Assembly (NCBI GenBank): GCA_016648135.1
Contig: JADDOH010002293.1
Coordinates: 118,592-182,591, forward strand
From: Agrypnia vestita
Taxonomy: Eukaryota; Arthropoda; Insecta; Trichoptera; Phryganeidae
Length of the DNA stretch: 64,000 bases
Direction of reading: 5' to 3'
Positions 1-11,159 of this stretch are shown piece by piece. The notes below the pieces were generated by a model. That model was given only the letters and a program-made list of their open reading frames with translations. It ran no database searches and was not told where the DNA came from. Every line of letters starts with the position of its first letter. Positions within the stretch are counted from its first letter, which is position 1. A program made the position numbers and the translations under genes.

Positions 1-1060
1 TGCACACTATGGCCGTATGTCGAGATCAATCACTGATTATTGACTGTCTATTGGTAAAAAAATAATTATTAGTGGGATTTAATTTTTTTAAACACATAAA
101 CTAGCTGCAGAAAATGAATTATTTTACATGTTGGTTCCTAAAGAATAAGAAAAAAGAAGAAAAAAAAAGGAAGAAAGTTTTATCACAGTCAGACAGGCAA
201 CAAAATTATTATTATTGGGATATCCACGTACCCAATATACATATAAGAATAATTAATTTAATATCATTAATATTTGACTCGCTAGAAAAAATATTATTGA
301 AGCACAGTTTTAAATTGATAAGTTTGATATTTTTATCTGGAGAAGAATTTATGCGCATATTAGAAAAAATATTCAAAATCAAATCTTAACAAGTGGATCA
401 ATTTTTTTTTGAAGACATGCTTTTAATATGGGACAACAGTTTCTCGAGAAGGTGAAGGTATGGCGCATGAGTGTGACAGCCTAATTGCAGAAAATACTGC
501 GGATATTGCGCATCAACACTCTTTGAACCCGTGGCATAATTGTTTTTTATTTTTATTTTATTTTATTTGGGAAACATACAGTACAATTTTAATTTTTTTT
601 TATATATAATATCAAAAAAAATATTCGTGAGTATGGACCAGTAAAGTTTCCTCGAAGCTGGTAAAAAAAAAAACTAAATAAAAAACAATGATAAAGAATA
701 TGTGATAAATAATAAATATTTCAAAGATTTTAATTATGATAATGCATAAAATGGGAGGGGTGGGGAGAGGGAGGGAATGGGATTCAATTAAGGAAGTATC
801 TATAAGTATATGTTGAAAATCCTTTTTATCAAACCGACTTTTTCTAAACCAAAGTTATCCTGAGATATTACAAATCTAAATTCAGCAAAACCCTGATTCA
901 TCGAATTTGACATTTAGTTCCGGCGCCTAATGTCAATGCTGAAAATTAAAAAATTTGAAACCGGAACATATCTTTATAATACGGAGATTTTTAATACGGA
1001 ACATATCTTCGTATTGTAAATCTCAAATTGATAAATCTCGAAGCTACGTAGGCACTTTTA
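1..1060. other. AT-rich non-coding stretch
   Basis: No gene is visible. The 91-codon open frame at 114-389 is low-complexity (Lys/Ile/Leu-rich, A/T runs) and shows no motif or splice context, so it is not called. The only distinctive element is the G-run cluster listed separately. Confidence 0.6.
752..782 (+). other. G-quadruplex-type G-run cluster
   Basis: Six runs of three or four G separated by one to three bases lie on the plus strand within about 30 bp, in otherwise AT-rich sequence. This meets the usual pattern for an intramolecular G-quadruplex. No adjacent gene suggests a function. Confidence 0.55.
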
Positions 1061-1282
1061 ATGTTCAATAATAATGGAAAAGGATTAATTTTAATAATTA
1101 CCAAATTACGTCAAGATGATTTAATAATGTATGTATGTTCAATAATAATGGAAAAGGATTAATTTTAATAATTACCAAATTACGTCAAGATGATTTAATA
1201 ATGTATGTATGTTCAATAATAATGAAAAAGGATTAATTTTAATAATTACCAAATTACGTCAAGATGATTTAATAATGTATGG
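1061..1282. repeat. Tandem repeat, three copies of 74 bp
   Basis: The words GTTCAATAATAATGG and CAAATTACGTCAAGATG recur at intervals of exactly 74 bp (GTTC at 1063, 1137 and 1211). Copies are nearly identical; copy three differs by G to A in the ATGG/ATGA word. The near identity implies recent expansion. The array ends at about 1282, where the sequence changes to GGTCGGTC. Confidence 0.9.
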
Positions 1283-1351
1283 TCGGTCATCCACTTTACG
1301 TAAATGTTGAAAGTTTCAGAGCGTTTGTCTGGCAATCAGGTGTCAAACCCC

Positions 1352-1390
1352 ATTTCAGTGAATTAAAATATAATATTAATTCACTGAAAT
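1352..1390. repeat. Perfect 15-bp hairpin
   Basis: ATTTCAGTGAATTAA at 1352-1366 is perfectly complementary to 1376-1390, with a 9-nt AT-only loop. It sits at the edge of the fold-back repeat that follows and may be its inner or outer tip. Confidence 0.7.
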
Positions 1391-1399
1391 AAAATATTT

Positions 1400-1890
1400 T
1401 TATATTTAGGTATGTTCTGAAGAACATTGTTACTGCATTTTGTCCCCATAAATTAATTAAAATAAATTTAAAAAGTCTCATAGAGACGAAGTTATGTATA
1501 TGAGAGACGTGTATGGAAGTCTTTTTAATACGATGGCCCAGGGCTTACAACCTGTATAAGCTGGTTTAAGTGATCACTCTACACAATGCAATCCCATCGT
1601 AAGAACATACCCATATTATTAAGTTCTATATTTGTTCCAAATCTGAGAATCTTTCGTTTTTTGAATGGAATATACTAGATACATCTGTACCCTTTTCTCA
1701 TGAAGTAGTATACGTAGATTTCGCTGCCGGTAATGTACTTCTATACTTTTATTTTTATAGTGAGCACTTAAGCCAGCTCACATAGATTCTAAGCCCTGGA
1801 CCATCGTATAAAAAAGACTTCCATACACATTTCTCATATAAATAGCTTCTTCTCTGCGGGCATTCTATAATTCATATCTTAATTAAAGTT
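1400..1890. mobile_element. Fold-back repeat, family E
   Basis: About 1490-1600 reads as the reverse complement of about 1755-1870: both contain TGGAAGTCTTTTT, the CCAGGGCTTA word and the AAGTGATCAC / GAGCACTTAAGCCAGC words. The arms are diverged but collinear. Single-arm relatives with the words AAGTGATCACTTAAGCCA and ACTTCCATA occur at 16305-16450, 32397-32560, 39493-39610, 48085-48540 and 62845-63075, so this is a dispersed non-autonomous element. No coding capacity; superfamily not determined. Confidence 0.65.
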
Positions 1891-1899
1891 TCATTTATT

Positions 1900-3035
1900 C
1901 AACACACAATTTCGTAATAATTGTCACTCGATTTTGGAACGCTGTTCACCATTGAACGCCCGATAGGTACTCTCTTAACTTACTGTCGGTAGTCACACTG
2001 AATCGCCGCTTGGCGCTTGTTTTGTATGGTTAGTCAACAACTGTGTTTCCGGCGTAATGCCGTCGCGTATTTGTAAAGACCCGACGTTCTCGATATTTCT
2101 GGCTTAGTTTAGGGATTTCTAAATTCTGTTAGAATGTTTGGAATTATGTGTAGTTCTACGAATTTTAAACTATTCTAAACAATTAATGTCACAGGGTCTT
2201 TCTATGGAAGATATCCTCGTTCCGCCCGTTTTTTACAAACATTTAACATATCTTGTACTTACACCTCGTTGAAGGTTTTAAGTTTCTTATGAGTCGATTG
2301 TAATTTTATTAACGCAAGCTTGCTTATCCTATTGTCTGGTCATCGACCCTTTCGGCTCGTCTGTTTAACTTTCGCGAGTTTTTCGCTTGTCGCATGATAT
2401 TTATATTACTGTTATAATTTTATGACTAAGCGTTTCTTATTAATTAGTTGACCGACCAGAACTCGTCAGATTAATTCAAAACAACCAAAATACATTCAAT
2501 TACAATAAATCATCCCGCGAATATAATATAATGTTTTTCTGGTGTGTTTATCCGAGAAAGCCTAAGAAAATACGAACCAATAAAATAAAATTATTAGTGT
2601 TCATATTTTCTTAGACTCTTTTACGGAATTCTTCTGTTGTTTTTCATCTCTTCGAGTAGAAAAATAAATTTTTATGGCATCTCGTTTCATTGTGTGTTAC
2701 TTCTCTCATTCAGGGTCTTTTCATGACGTCTTAACAAATTCTAAGTAACGAATTGTCTTGACTTTTTTTCACTTGTCTTGTTGATGGATTGATTAATTGG
2801 GTTTGCCGAAAGGGCGTATTTTCAAGAAAATTTGAATTAAATTATATTGAGAGATTTTTCAACTTTTTAACACCGACCTTGTGGTTGAAAATTAAGTAAA
2901 TACCTCTGTCTTTTATTAAATATGTACATTTCAATAATGTTTTTATTAAATAAAAGTTCTTGGACGGAAGCCCTACTGTCGCCATCGGCCGCTGAATCCC
3001 CTGGTGGTACGTCTTGACCTCCTCAAGTGTTTTTT
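1900..3035. other. Non-coding stretch, nothing recognised
   Basis: Mixed-composition sequence. A short segment near 1960-2100 is richer in CG dinucleotides but has no sustained open frame. At 2950-3020 a short GC-richer piece borders the hammerhead-like repeat that follows and may belong to the same retroelement end. Confidence 0.4.
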
Positions 3036-3039
3036 CTGG

Positions 3040-3175
3040 TTTGTGTCTTCTGGGGTATTATGCCGGGTTTTTTCGACCTTTCTGGCCGACGTTTCGGATC
3101 CCATCGCAGGGTCCATCATCAAGGCTGATGTGACCCAGAAGACACAAAACAGAAGATTCTGAGTGGCCGTGAAAA
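3040..3175 (-). repeat. Hammerhead-like repeat end, family A copy 1
   Basis: On the minus strand the segment reads TTGATGA, a potential stem II (GGACCC against GGGATCC with one bulged A), then GAAACGTCGG. The 12-nt words GTGTCTTCTGGG (near 3045) and CCCAGAAGACAC (near 3134) flank it as an inverted repeat. Copies at 15331 and 40025 share GATGGACCCT, the GATCC-AAACGT words and a downstream GGCCGTGAAAA tail. The first core base is T where hammerheads have C, so activity is doubtful. Confidence 0.5.
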
Positions 3176-3179
3176 ACTT

Positions 3180-4510
3180 TGAACATTCATCTCAAGAGTT
3201 TTCCTTTATTAATCTCTGTATCCGCCGTTTTTTTATTTCTAGCGAAATTAGGTACATACCTACATAGAAAATAATAAATATGTTTGTTTGTTTTCTATTC
3301 TATAAATGTCCACTTAGAATCCATCTATCTAATAACCAATGTCTTAAAACATTAAAAAATGGTGTAACATTTTAACGTTGGAAAACGAACGCTATGAGCA
3401 GAATGGTGTTTTTAAAAAATAATCATGGTGTAATAATTTTAGTGTTCAATTTCCAATTTTTGACAGTACGAATGGACTAATATTTTTATTTTGTAACATG
3501 CACATACACTTTAGATCAGTTTTTGGATTTCCACCGATATAAAAATTTATATTCTGTAGTTGTTATTTTTTTTACGCAACCCTGAATATTGATCTACTCC
3601 AAAATAGTGTTATACCATTGGAAATAAAGATTCGGGAGTTAGTTTTTTTCTATTGGCCGACTTCGACTCTTCATTCTGTAAACAAAATGTAATCCTCTAT
3701 GACAACTTGTTTAAATCATCATTTAGTATAATTGTAAATATCGTGTAAAAATTTTATATGTTTTACTTTCGAAAAAAAGATTCGAAGGTTGTGTTATGCA
3801 CTAGAAATCTTAGAATTCCCATAATCTCCATATCGAATAAAAACGGTATTTGCTGTTGGTGTTGTTCTGAATATATTAGATGCATGTCAAGAATAGCAAG
3901 TTCTCAGCCGATTCTTGCATAACTTAATCGATTTACTAAAGTCTCGATCGATATATTCTCGATTTAGATTTAACCTCCAACATCACACGCGTTTGGGAAA
4001 TTATTTCTTGTTGTGCATTTATATGAAACTAAAATATGGTTTGTTTTATTTTTATTTCAAATGGATCGCATCGTATGTATACCGACGTATGTGCACTAGA
4101 TAAAAGTCCGTCTTGAGTTGCGTATTTTTTTTTTTACTTGTAAGTAATATGTTTTCAAATAAATAGAAAATACACACGTAGGTATACAAATGTATATGTC
4201 ATGTTAATGAAATATTTAATGTTATAAGTTATGTTAATGAAATGTATGTTAATGAAATATATATAAAATTACTTATACAATATTGAACATGATGTCACAT
4301 TTTCAATATTATGTTTAATTAATTTTCAAATATGTTCAAATGCTCTGCAACACAAGATATAAATGATGTTTCACTTGGATATCTCGTTATGTATTTGTTT
4401 ATTATTATCACTTATTTCGTTATGTTATTACTTATTATTTATTATAATACTTCACTATCTTCATTTTTCGTATTTTTAGTGTTTTTTCTAATATTTTTTA
4501 TTTGTATTAT
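3180..4510. other. AT-rich non-coding stretch
   Basis: No gene recognised. Near 4200-4260 the 13-bp word ATGTTAATGAAAT occurs three times in a loose tandem arrangement. Short open frames here have no motif and no splice context. Confidence 0.4.

Positions 4511-4511
<1 letters not shown>

Positions 4512-4576
<65 letters not shown>
4512..4576. repeat. (AT)n microsatellite
   Basis: About 60 bp of alternating AT, interrupted once by a G (ATAGATAT). It creates the artificial Ile-Tyr run of an overlapping 175-codon open frame, which is therefore not a gene. Confidence 0.9.
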
Positions 4577-4594
4577 CAAATTGTTACTTCCTCA

Positions 4595-5060
4595 CTTACC
4601 ATCACGCCGTTTCCCCGTGGGGGAAGGCAGAGAGGGTAGGTCTTTCCTGATATACAACTCTCGCCTCATCCACATTCATACATCTTCGCATGCAAGCTCG
4701 CCAGTTGTTGAGGCTTCTAAAGGGGCCATCTTCCAGTATCTGGTTAATCTGGTCATGCCATGTCTTCCGCGATCGCCCTCTCTTACTGGCGCCATCAATT
4801 ATGTATCTTTCTTACCATTCTTTCCTCATTTATTCGCTCAATATTCCCAAACCATCTGAGCGACCCTTTTTTAATTCTATTAATTATGCTAAGATCATCT
4901 TTACATTTATTCCTAATATCTTCATTCTTTACTCTGTTGGAATGGATTTGTCACACGTACGTCTAAGGGATCTTATCTCCACTGCATTCAATCTACTTTC
5001 GTTCCTCTTCTGCCGGCTTTGCTTCCATACATCAGTGTTGGTACCAGAATTGTAAATCTC
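4595..5060 (-). pseudogene. LINE 3' fragment (reverse-transcriptase C-terminal region), family L1
   Basis: On the minus strand this encodes the tail that follows the reverse-transcriptase domain of a non-LTR retrotransposon. Recognisable pieces, in order, are Arg/Lys-rich segments, a GNIERM-like word, a KTWHDQI-like word near 4790-4750, and a CMRRCMN-VDEARVV block near 4690-4660 followed by a stop. Four other fragments in the window share the last block: 9975-10165, 10965-11150, 24025-24125 and 35530-35690. The frame is broken. Clade not settled; an RTE-like group is possible. It is a 5'-truncated dead copy, like most LINE insertions. Confidence 0.65.
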
Positions 5061-5064
5061 AAAA

Positions 5065-6625
5065 ATTTCAAATTCATACATTTTGTTCGAAATAGTCCAT
5101 TTAGTCTACTTTCGTTCTGTTCGTGTGTCAAATATCTTAGGACACAGGTGAACATGTTCGATTCTGATTATACATGCTCTTATACTTACAATACATATCA
5201 CTAACTGGCATCTGTTTTATTTTCTAATAAATAAATTCTTGAAAAACTAAATAATCGAAAAAAGTCATTGCCAAATTACAAATTTAAATTAATGAGGGAA
5301 AAAATAATTAAAATTTATGAAATTTTTACTTTATTTAAAAATCAATCAATCAAAATAACAAATAATCGAGGTGTTATATAATATAAAACAACGATGTGAA
5401 AAAATACAGCTTAAAAATTATATTGAATAATGTCAAACTTTGACATCGTTGAATAAAACTCTAGTAAGGTAGGTAATCAAAACAACTATACAAGTTCATT
5501 ATTTAAGTAAGAAGTAGTAATATGGTAATACCCCGACGTACGCGAACTCAGAGTTACGCGATTCTTGATTCTCTTCTTCCGCCATTTTAAGACATTATTA
5601 TACGCGAGTTTATGCGCTGTATACAAGACAGAAAAACGCCAGAAACTGGTCATAGCGCTCTTGTGAATTTGTTAATCTTGACAGGCAATTAGATGTGGAA
5701 GTCGATCGTGATGGTGTCAATAAGCTGTCGGATTCACATAGTGAGCAGCTGACGATCTGTGTGAGTTCATAGAGATCCAAAAAAAACATATTTTTTGTTT
5801 TGGATGGTTGTCGTGGATCTTGGCTCAATTTTTTGCTCATGCTTTGCAGAGGTTTTGAAAAAAAAAATGTTCTTCTCCCATAAAAGTTAAAGGGTTGTTT
5901 CTGGTTTTGATGACCATAAAGGAAACACAATAGGTTTATAGAAAGTGTATTGAAATTATAGTAACTTTTGCATAAACCATGAATGAAATGACCTTGAAAT
6001 ATGCCAAATTCAGGAGCATAATCACCGATTTTGATGACATTTTAAAGTGACTGGAGGTTAGAACAAGATGGAAAATTTTGTGTTGTATCTATGGCTAATA
6101 GAGTTTCCAACAATGAAGAAAAGAAAAGAAATTCTGGGTTAGGACCTCTTCCTGCCTGTTTTTGGCTTCAGATTTCCAAATATTTCTTTTGCACATTTTA
6201 AGGCCGAATATCTCAAATGAGGTAACAGAAAATTTTAAAGTTTTTCGCCCAGGGATACGTATAACGGTACACATCAAAACCCGTAAGTTTTGTTCTGTGA
6301 TTCGGAAGTTAGCATTTATATTCATTATTATTTTTTTATGGAAAGTTTGATGGTTAGGTTTTGTTGTTGGATATGATCAATTCATTGATTTGGAAAATAA
6401 CCAGGAAAAGAGTTAGTTCATCATTTTAATGCGTGTCATGCGATGTCACCTAGAAAATGCTAATATTGATTGCGCATGCTTAGCGAGAAACGTCAGCTTT
6501 GAGATCATGATATTCACTTCTCATTGTTGAAAGTATATAGAAATGTCATCTATAATTTTTGTCAATTTACTGTATTTTTTGTCAATTTTCAGTTTTGATG
6601 TTATATTCAATACATTTGTGTTTTT
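5065..6625. other. Non-coding stretch, nothing recognised
   Basis: No gene found. A 106-codon minus-strand open frame at 5610-5930 shows no known motif and its plus-strand sequence has no splice context, so it was not called. The rest is AT-rich. Confidence 0.4.
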
Positions 6626-6629
6626 AATA

Positions 6630-8466
6630 GGGGAGGGTGGGGCGTGTTGTGACTAATTTATGAAAAAAGGTGTTGTGGAAGAATCTTTAATAATATCAAA
6701 AACGTTGCATTTTAGTTGAATCAAACAATTCTTCACCTATAAAAAATTAGCATTATTGACCATGTCACCAAAAGGACAACGCAACAAAATACGGTTTTTC
6801 AAAATATGGGAATTGTCACAACCTGCCCCACCCGAGGGGTCAGTTGTGACAGGGGTGGGGCAGGTTGTGACGAACTAATCGTCAAATATTGTTGAGTATT
6901 TAAGTAATTTAAGTAACAAAAACAAATGTTATGAACAATTAATTGTACAAGTAGTAACATGTTTTATAATTAACTATCAACAAATAAACAAAATTTGTAC
7001 TCTTATTAACTGTGGTAAGAAAATTCTGTAATCTATTAAAATTATTTTTTGCCAGTCAAACATAAGTCATAAATACAATCTTGAGTGAATTCGTCCATTC
7101 CAGCACATAGCTCATTACACCATCTCTGGCATTTTATGCACCTCACCCACCTTTTACCCGAAATATCATTAGAATAAGGGTTTTTACAAGCAATGCATTG
7201 CTCATCTTCGTTTGCATCGCTGTCATCAGTTTCCATGATAGGTGGCTCCTCTTCAGTCTCGCTGGATGAAGACGATACTAGAATTCGTTCATTCACTCCA
7301 AAAGTCTCATTCTTGGGTAGTTTTTTTCTTTATTACCGCTTTTGATTTATTGGGTGCTTGTTTTTTTTTAGTTCCTTTTGTGATTTGACTTTCGCATCTT
7401 TTCGCCTTTATTTTCCTTTCTTAGATTATCGTCCAATTCCTACTTATTTTTTATTGGCGTGTCAGTTAAAATTACGCTTTAAATTTTCTTTCTACTACGT
7501 AGGTTCTTTCTTGGATTAGCTTTAGGTAACGGCCGGATTTGTTCTGGTGTTCAATGGTGTTGTCCAATTTTCGTGAATTTTGATCATATTTTGACATGCA
7601 TACTCATATGCAAGCTTTTTCGCATCAGCTGTGGTCAAACCATAATAAACTTTGCTACATTTTGCAATGTTATCTCCAAATTATTTTTCTTGGCATGGGT
7701 AAAAATTTGTCCCGGGTTGCAATAGCCCACCTTAGAATTTACAAATGGAAGGGCTTTTTTCCAATCTATGAATCGTTTAAGTGTCATATATGACAATTAT
7801 AATTGACACCAAAAGACACCGCGGCTTTTCGAAGAGACACGTTTGTAGCCTCTATCTCAGCAGCAGTGAGTTTATTAACACATTCGGGAATTTCACCCTT
7901 CTTCGTTTTTTTTAATGTAATTTCGTGATTTTAATGAAACCTCGAAGAAAACAAATAAAAAAAGTAAAGTAAAAATAATAATTGAACTGTACAGTTTCAC
8001 ATCTAATAATTGTTTTATTAAAAATAAAATTTTAATTATTTCGAAGGGGCTAGTTGTGACAGTCACAACTAGCCCCCACATTTTTGTAACAACTCGCCCC
8101 ATACGATCATTTTACATTAAAATGTCTACGCAAGTGAATTTATTTACCGCAAGGTTTTCCTTTATTGCTGATAATACAGCCAAAAGACACAACATTTGGT
8201 AAATAAAATGTAAAATAACTCACCTAGTATTGGTTAAACAACAGAACACTTGGAATCAGTGCAGAAAAAGTTAGTTTAGTACCTCAAAATCAAACTTTAT
8301 CATTTAACTTTAATGAAATCAACCGCACGGCTCCAATATTTTGATAGCAACTGACGCTACGGAGTTCACATGAAATGAATCTATGCGGGTAACGCTAAGT
8401 CAAATGGCACGAATTTTAAACGCTTTGTCACAACCTGCCCCTGTCACAACACGCCCCACCCTCCCC
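6630..8466 (-). mobile_element. pogo/Tigger-like DNA transposon, degenerate, 1,837 bp
   Basis: Both ends carry the same 24-bp inverted repeat, beginning GGGGAGGGTGGGGCGTGTTG, and each is flanked by TA (6628-6629 and 8467-8468), the target duplication of the Tc1/mariner superfamily. Subterminal GTCACAACCTGCCCC-type repeats occur near 6816-6870 and 8425-8445. The minus strand holds a broken transposase gene. TIRs are perfect while the gene is decayed, so the ends may have been kept by mobilisation in trans or the element may be fairly young. Confidence 0.88.
7042..7860 (-). pseudogene. pogo-like transposase remnant with C-terminal PHD-type zinc finger
   Basis: Transposase of the CENP-B/jerky/pogo type, which binds the element ends and catalyses cut-and-paste movement. 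The final 84 codons (7042-7296) are open: a Ser/Glu/Asp-rich acidic stretch, then CxxC, a WVRCxxC word, a WCNELC word and a final DLC, the layout of the PHD finger that ends some pogo-like transposases. About 7530-7640 encodes an N-terminal block with YGLTTADAKKLAYEYA and a following NWTTPLNTRTNP, which matches the DNA-binding region of these proteins. The central catalytic part between is shortened and I see no intact DDE triad, so the gene is dead. In the finger the usual His of the W-x-H position reads as Asn after WC, a possible further lesion. Confidence 0.75.
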
Positions 8467-8469
8467 TAT

Positions 8470-8990
8470 CTGGACATTTCTATGTTTATTTTAAAATCAC
8501 GATTCTACCTCCTTCACAGATTGCGTTTAAATTATTTTCGGGCGTCGGGCCGATAAGGCAGACAATCGTTCAATGAAGATAAGTCGTATCGGAACCCAAA
8601 CACATTTTTATTTTAAATGTACTGTATATTTTGAACTTGACTTATTTGACTTACCGGATAAGATTTTGACACTCGAAAGGTAAAATATAGACTTTTTTTC
8701 GATATCGATTTGTTATCTTTCCAGTGATATCGTTTGATTTTTTGACAGAAGATGTCAGGAGTGTTTTCATAGGTGGTGGTGGATTGCCAAAATCGGCTCT
8801 TTTTAATCAGTATTTGCGTTGATTCCGAATTCAATGTACTGTATTCCGTTTACGAAAATACGCTCTCATGATTGACTATAAACATTTGTCGTATTCCGTT
8901 TCGTCGTGTTAAACGTAGTGATCTCTTGTTCGAAGTGTTTGGTTGTGGTTATATAATTTCGTTGTTGGTTCGTCGAGTTGATGAACTTCG
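8470..8990 (+). promoter_or_regulatory. Upstream region of the 8995 exon
   Basis: Region between the pogo element and the coding exon. An arthropod initiator-like TCAGT occurs at 8807-8811. No TATA box at the usual spacing was noticed. From about 8872 the reading frame is open but its composition is unlike the coding part. If the exon is the first coding exon, this interval should hold the 5' UTR and core promoter; that is inference. Confidence 0.3.
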
Positions 8991-8994
8991 TGCG

Positions 8995-9611
8995 ATGGTG
9001 ACTGATAATTTCGATGTAGGCGCTTGCAACGCGGACTACAGCGCTGTACCCGATGCCTCCTCTTTTACGGGACGTTACTCGCAGCAGTGCGACGCGTCCT
9101 TACAGTATTCCAACGCCAATGTACACGGCTACGGGTCCTGCGCAAACGAGATGTGGTCGCTGGACAGCAGCACGGTCGGCGCTGTACACGTTCAGCCTTG
9201 GCCCAACGGATACCACCCGAAAGTGCCCACGCAGCAAGCGGCAGCGCCGTACGACTGGTCTTCCAGGACAGTCCCTGGCTCTGGTCTGATGAATTTGAAT
9301 TACAAGTACGCCAACGAAGGATTGAACGTCTTCCAAGACGACGGCTCTTTCGGTGCACGTCCGTGGAGCCAGAACGTGAGGCAGGCGGGGAACGGCCAGC
9401 GCTTTGTTGATCCTAGAATACCGGAGCAGGCCTTCACGCAAGGCGCTCTTTATTCGCGTGAAGATGTTCCGCTTCCTGTTGAGGATATTTCCATTCAAAA
9501 CTTCCCTTGCCAGGGCACTCAGTGGGATTACAATCAGTGCTATGACGTCCAGAATGACGGAACTTACCAGGCCTGTCGCTACACGGACGTCGTCGACTTG
9601 GAAGATTTCAT
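8995..9611 (+). CDS. Host protein-coding exon (probable first coding exon), product not identified
   Basis: The only strong host exon in the window. The frame is open from 8872, but I place the start at the ATG at 8995 (encoding MVTDNFDVG). G/C content and codon regularity rise sharply there, and its context GCGATGG is favourable. It encodes about 205 residues rich in Ser, Tyr, Gln, Asn, Asp and Pro, with aromatic W/Y residues spread through and a very acidic end (DVVDLEDFM). There are no membrane segments, signal peptide or zinc-binding pattern. The exon ends in AT followed by GTAAGT at 9612, giving a phase-2 junction inside the ATG codon. A disordered, aromatic and acidic N-terminus of this kind fits an activation region of a transcription factor whose DNA-binding domain lies in later exons; an ETS-type factor is one guess, unsupported by any domain here. 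Overlapping open frames on both strands are shadows of this exon. Confidence 0.75.
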
Positions 9612-9970
9612 GTAAGTTTGGTCTTCTACATGGTCGTCCTTAATATCTTACGCTTATCTCCATGAAGACTCGTTGGTACATCACACAATAATTCAGTAAA
9701 TTTTTTGTGTGCCTCTAATAGAATTAGCCTGATGCCTGTAAACTATTCTATTCATAACAACCATCTGTGACGGTCTTTTGAATAACTAAATACGACTTAA
9801 TCCTTATATTACTCAAAATCAATTTTTATACAAATATATGTATTGCTCGAAATACTCTAAGATTTTGGTCATTTAATTTTATAATATTTTCTTTGCTAAA
9901 AATAATTCAATTTGATATATTTTTCTAGTATCGGTAATAGTACGTCTATTTTTGTTTATATAAAAGTCTG
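9612..9970 (+). other. Start of intron after the 8995 exon
   Basis: Begins with GTAAGT, a consensus splice donor. The sequence turns AT-rich within 100 bp. No acceptor with a convincing downstream exon was recognised anywhere further on, so the intron length is unknown. Confidence 0.5.
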
Positions 9971-9974
9971 ACAA

Positions 9975-10165
9975 ACCATCGCGCCGTTTCTCCGCAGGAG
10001 TATACAGGGAGTATATAAAATCATATAACACACTCTTCTGTCCTGGCATTCCACTTCTGCCCCGTCCATTTTTATACATATTTTAATACACGATCTTCCG
10101 TTGTAGAAGCTTTTGACAGGGCCGTCCTTCAATATTTGTTTTATCTGACCATGCCAGGTTCTCTG
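9975..10165 (-). pseudogene. LINE 3' fragment, family L1
   Basis: The minus strand carries the family L1 end: the ACCATCGCGCCGTTTCTCCG word at its 3' edge and, upstream, the GACCATGCCAGGTTCTC and ACAGGGCCGTCCTTCAATA words seen in the 4595 copy. Frame broken and internally deleted. Confidence 0.55.
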
Positions 10166-10169
10166 GCGT

Positions 10170-10960
10170 CATGCAATGCGAACATTTTTTTCTGTCAAGA
10201 ATTTCTAGGTCAGCGTGAAACACGATGTCAATTCCGCGTTATAACGAATTCGCCTTTATTGAATCCTCTCTGAACGGGATCTACTTGTACTGTATTTTGT
10301 GCAACATCTGTGCAGATAATGGTGCGTGCATTCTTGCATACTGATGAGCTTTAGCTTAAAATTAGCTTTTTAGGCTTTTTACCACACTTATTAGCTTCAC
10401 CTTTCATTTCACCCGCTCCCAATATCCAATAAAGCTGAAATTTTGCAGACCTATTATCGATGACAATACATGAATCAATTATCAGAATCACTAATTAATC
10501 AATAAATCCATCATTATTAATTAATCAAAGTTTTATATGGGAAATTAGTTAATGAGCTCACCAGAAGATTGCTTTCTACCGAAATGATTTTTTATGCTGG
10601 GTAATATTAAGACTAAAGATTATAAAATTATAAAAGCGTGGTTGTTTTTAAAAAATAGATATTTTTTCATGTTATTAATTAATTACAAATTACAGTGACA
10701 CGGAAGACAGCCGAATTTAATTTTGAATTTAACATTGAAAATATATTTTTTGCATGTCATAATTTGACACCGCTTGGACAAAATCTATTTTGTCTTATTT
10801 GTGCCTCACTAATAATAACTTTTCAGAATATGCTAAATGTATTTATTATAGAAAATAACCACAACAGAACAAATATATTCATTCTATATAAACAGACATA
10901 CGGACTAAAACGGAATAATTTAGAAATACTTGAAATTCATAATACCTAAATACAAAAAAT
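10170..10960. other. AT-rich non-coding stretch
   Basis: Near 10425-10470 a piece with AGCTGAAATTTTGCAGA resembles sequence at 46225-46275 and at 30765 and 47020, so a dispersed repeat is present. No gene seen. Confidence 0.4.
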
Positions 10961-10964
10961 TTCA

Positions 10965-11150
10965 TCATCGACGTGGTATGACCAGATGCTGGAGGATAGT
11001 CCTGTTCGGAGCCTCGATAATCGGCGAGCTTGTATGCGGAGATGTATGAATGTGGATGAGGCGAGAGTTGTGTTTCAGGACAAAGGAATGTGGCGCTCTA
11101 TTCTCTCCGCTTACCGCCGAGGGGAAATGGCGTGATGGTAAGTAACAAAC
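10965..11150 (+). pseudogene. LINE 3' fragment, family L1
   Basis: Plus-strand copy of the L1 tail: a CMRRCMNVDEARVVFQ-like block is encoded at about 11030-11090, followed by the AAATGGCGTGATGG end at about 11125-11140. It is the opposite orientation to the other four copies and is 5'-truncated. Confidence 0.65.
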
Positions 11151-11159
11151 ATCAATAAT

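Noticed and set aside
4332..4859. 175-codon plus-strand open frame
   Set aside because: It runs through the (AT)n microsatellite and then antisense to a LINE fragment; the Ile-Tyr run is an artefact.
5610..5930. 106-codon minus-strand frame
   Set aside because: Ser-rich with no motif; composition equals flanking DNA and there is no splice context.
9065..9498. Overlapping minus-strand frames of 97 and 132 codons
   Set aside because: They are antisense shadows of the GC-rich host exon, Arg-rich and without motifs.
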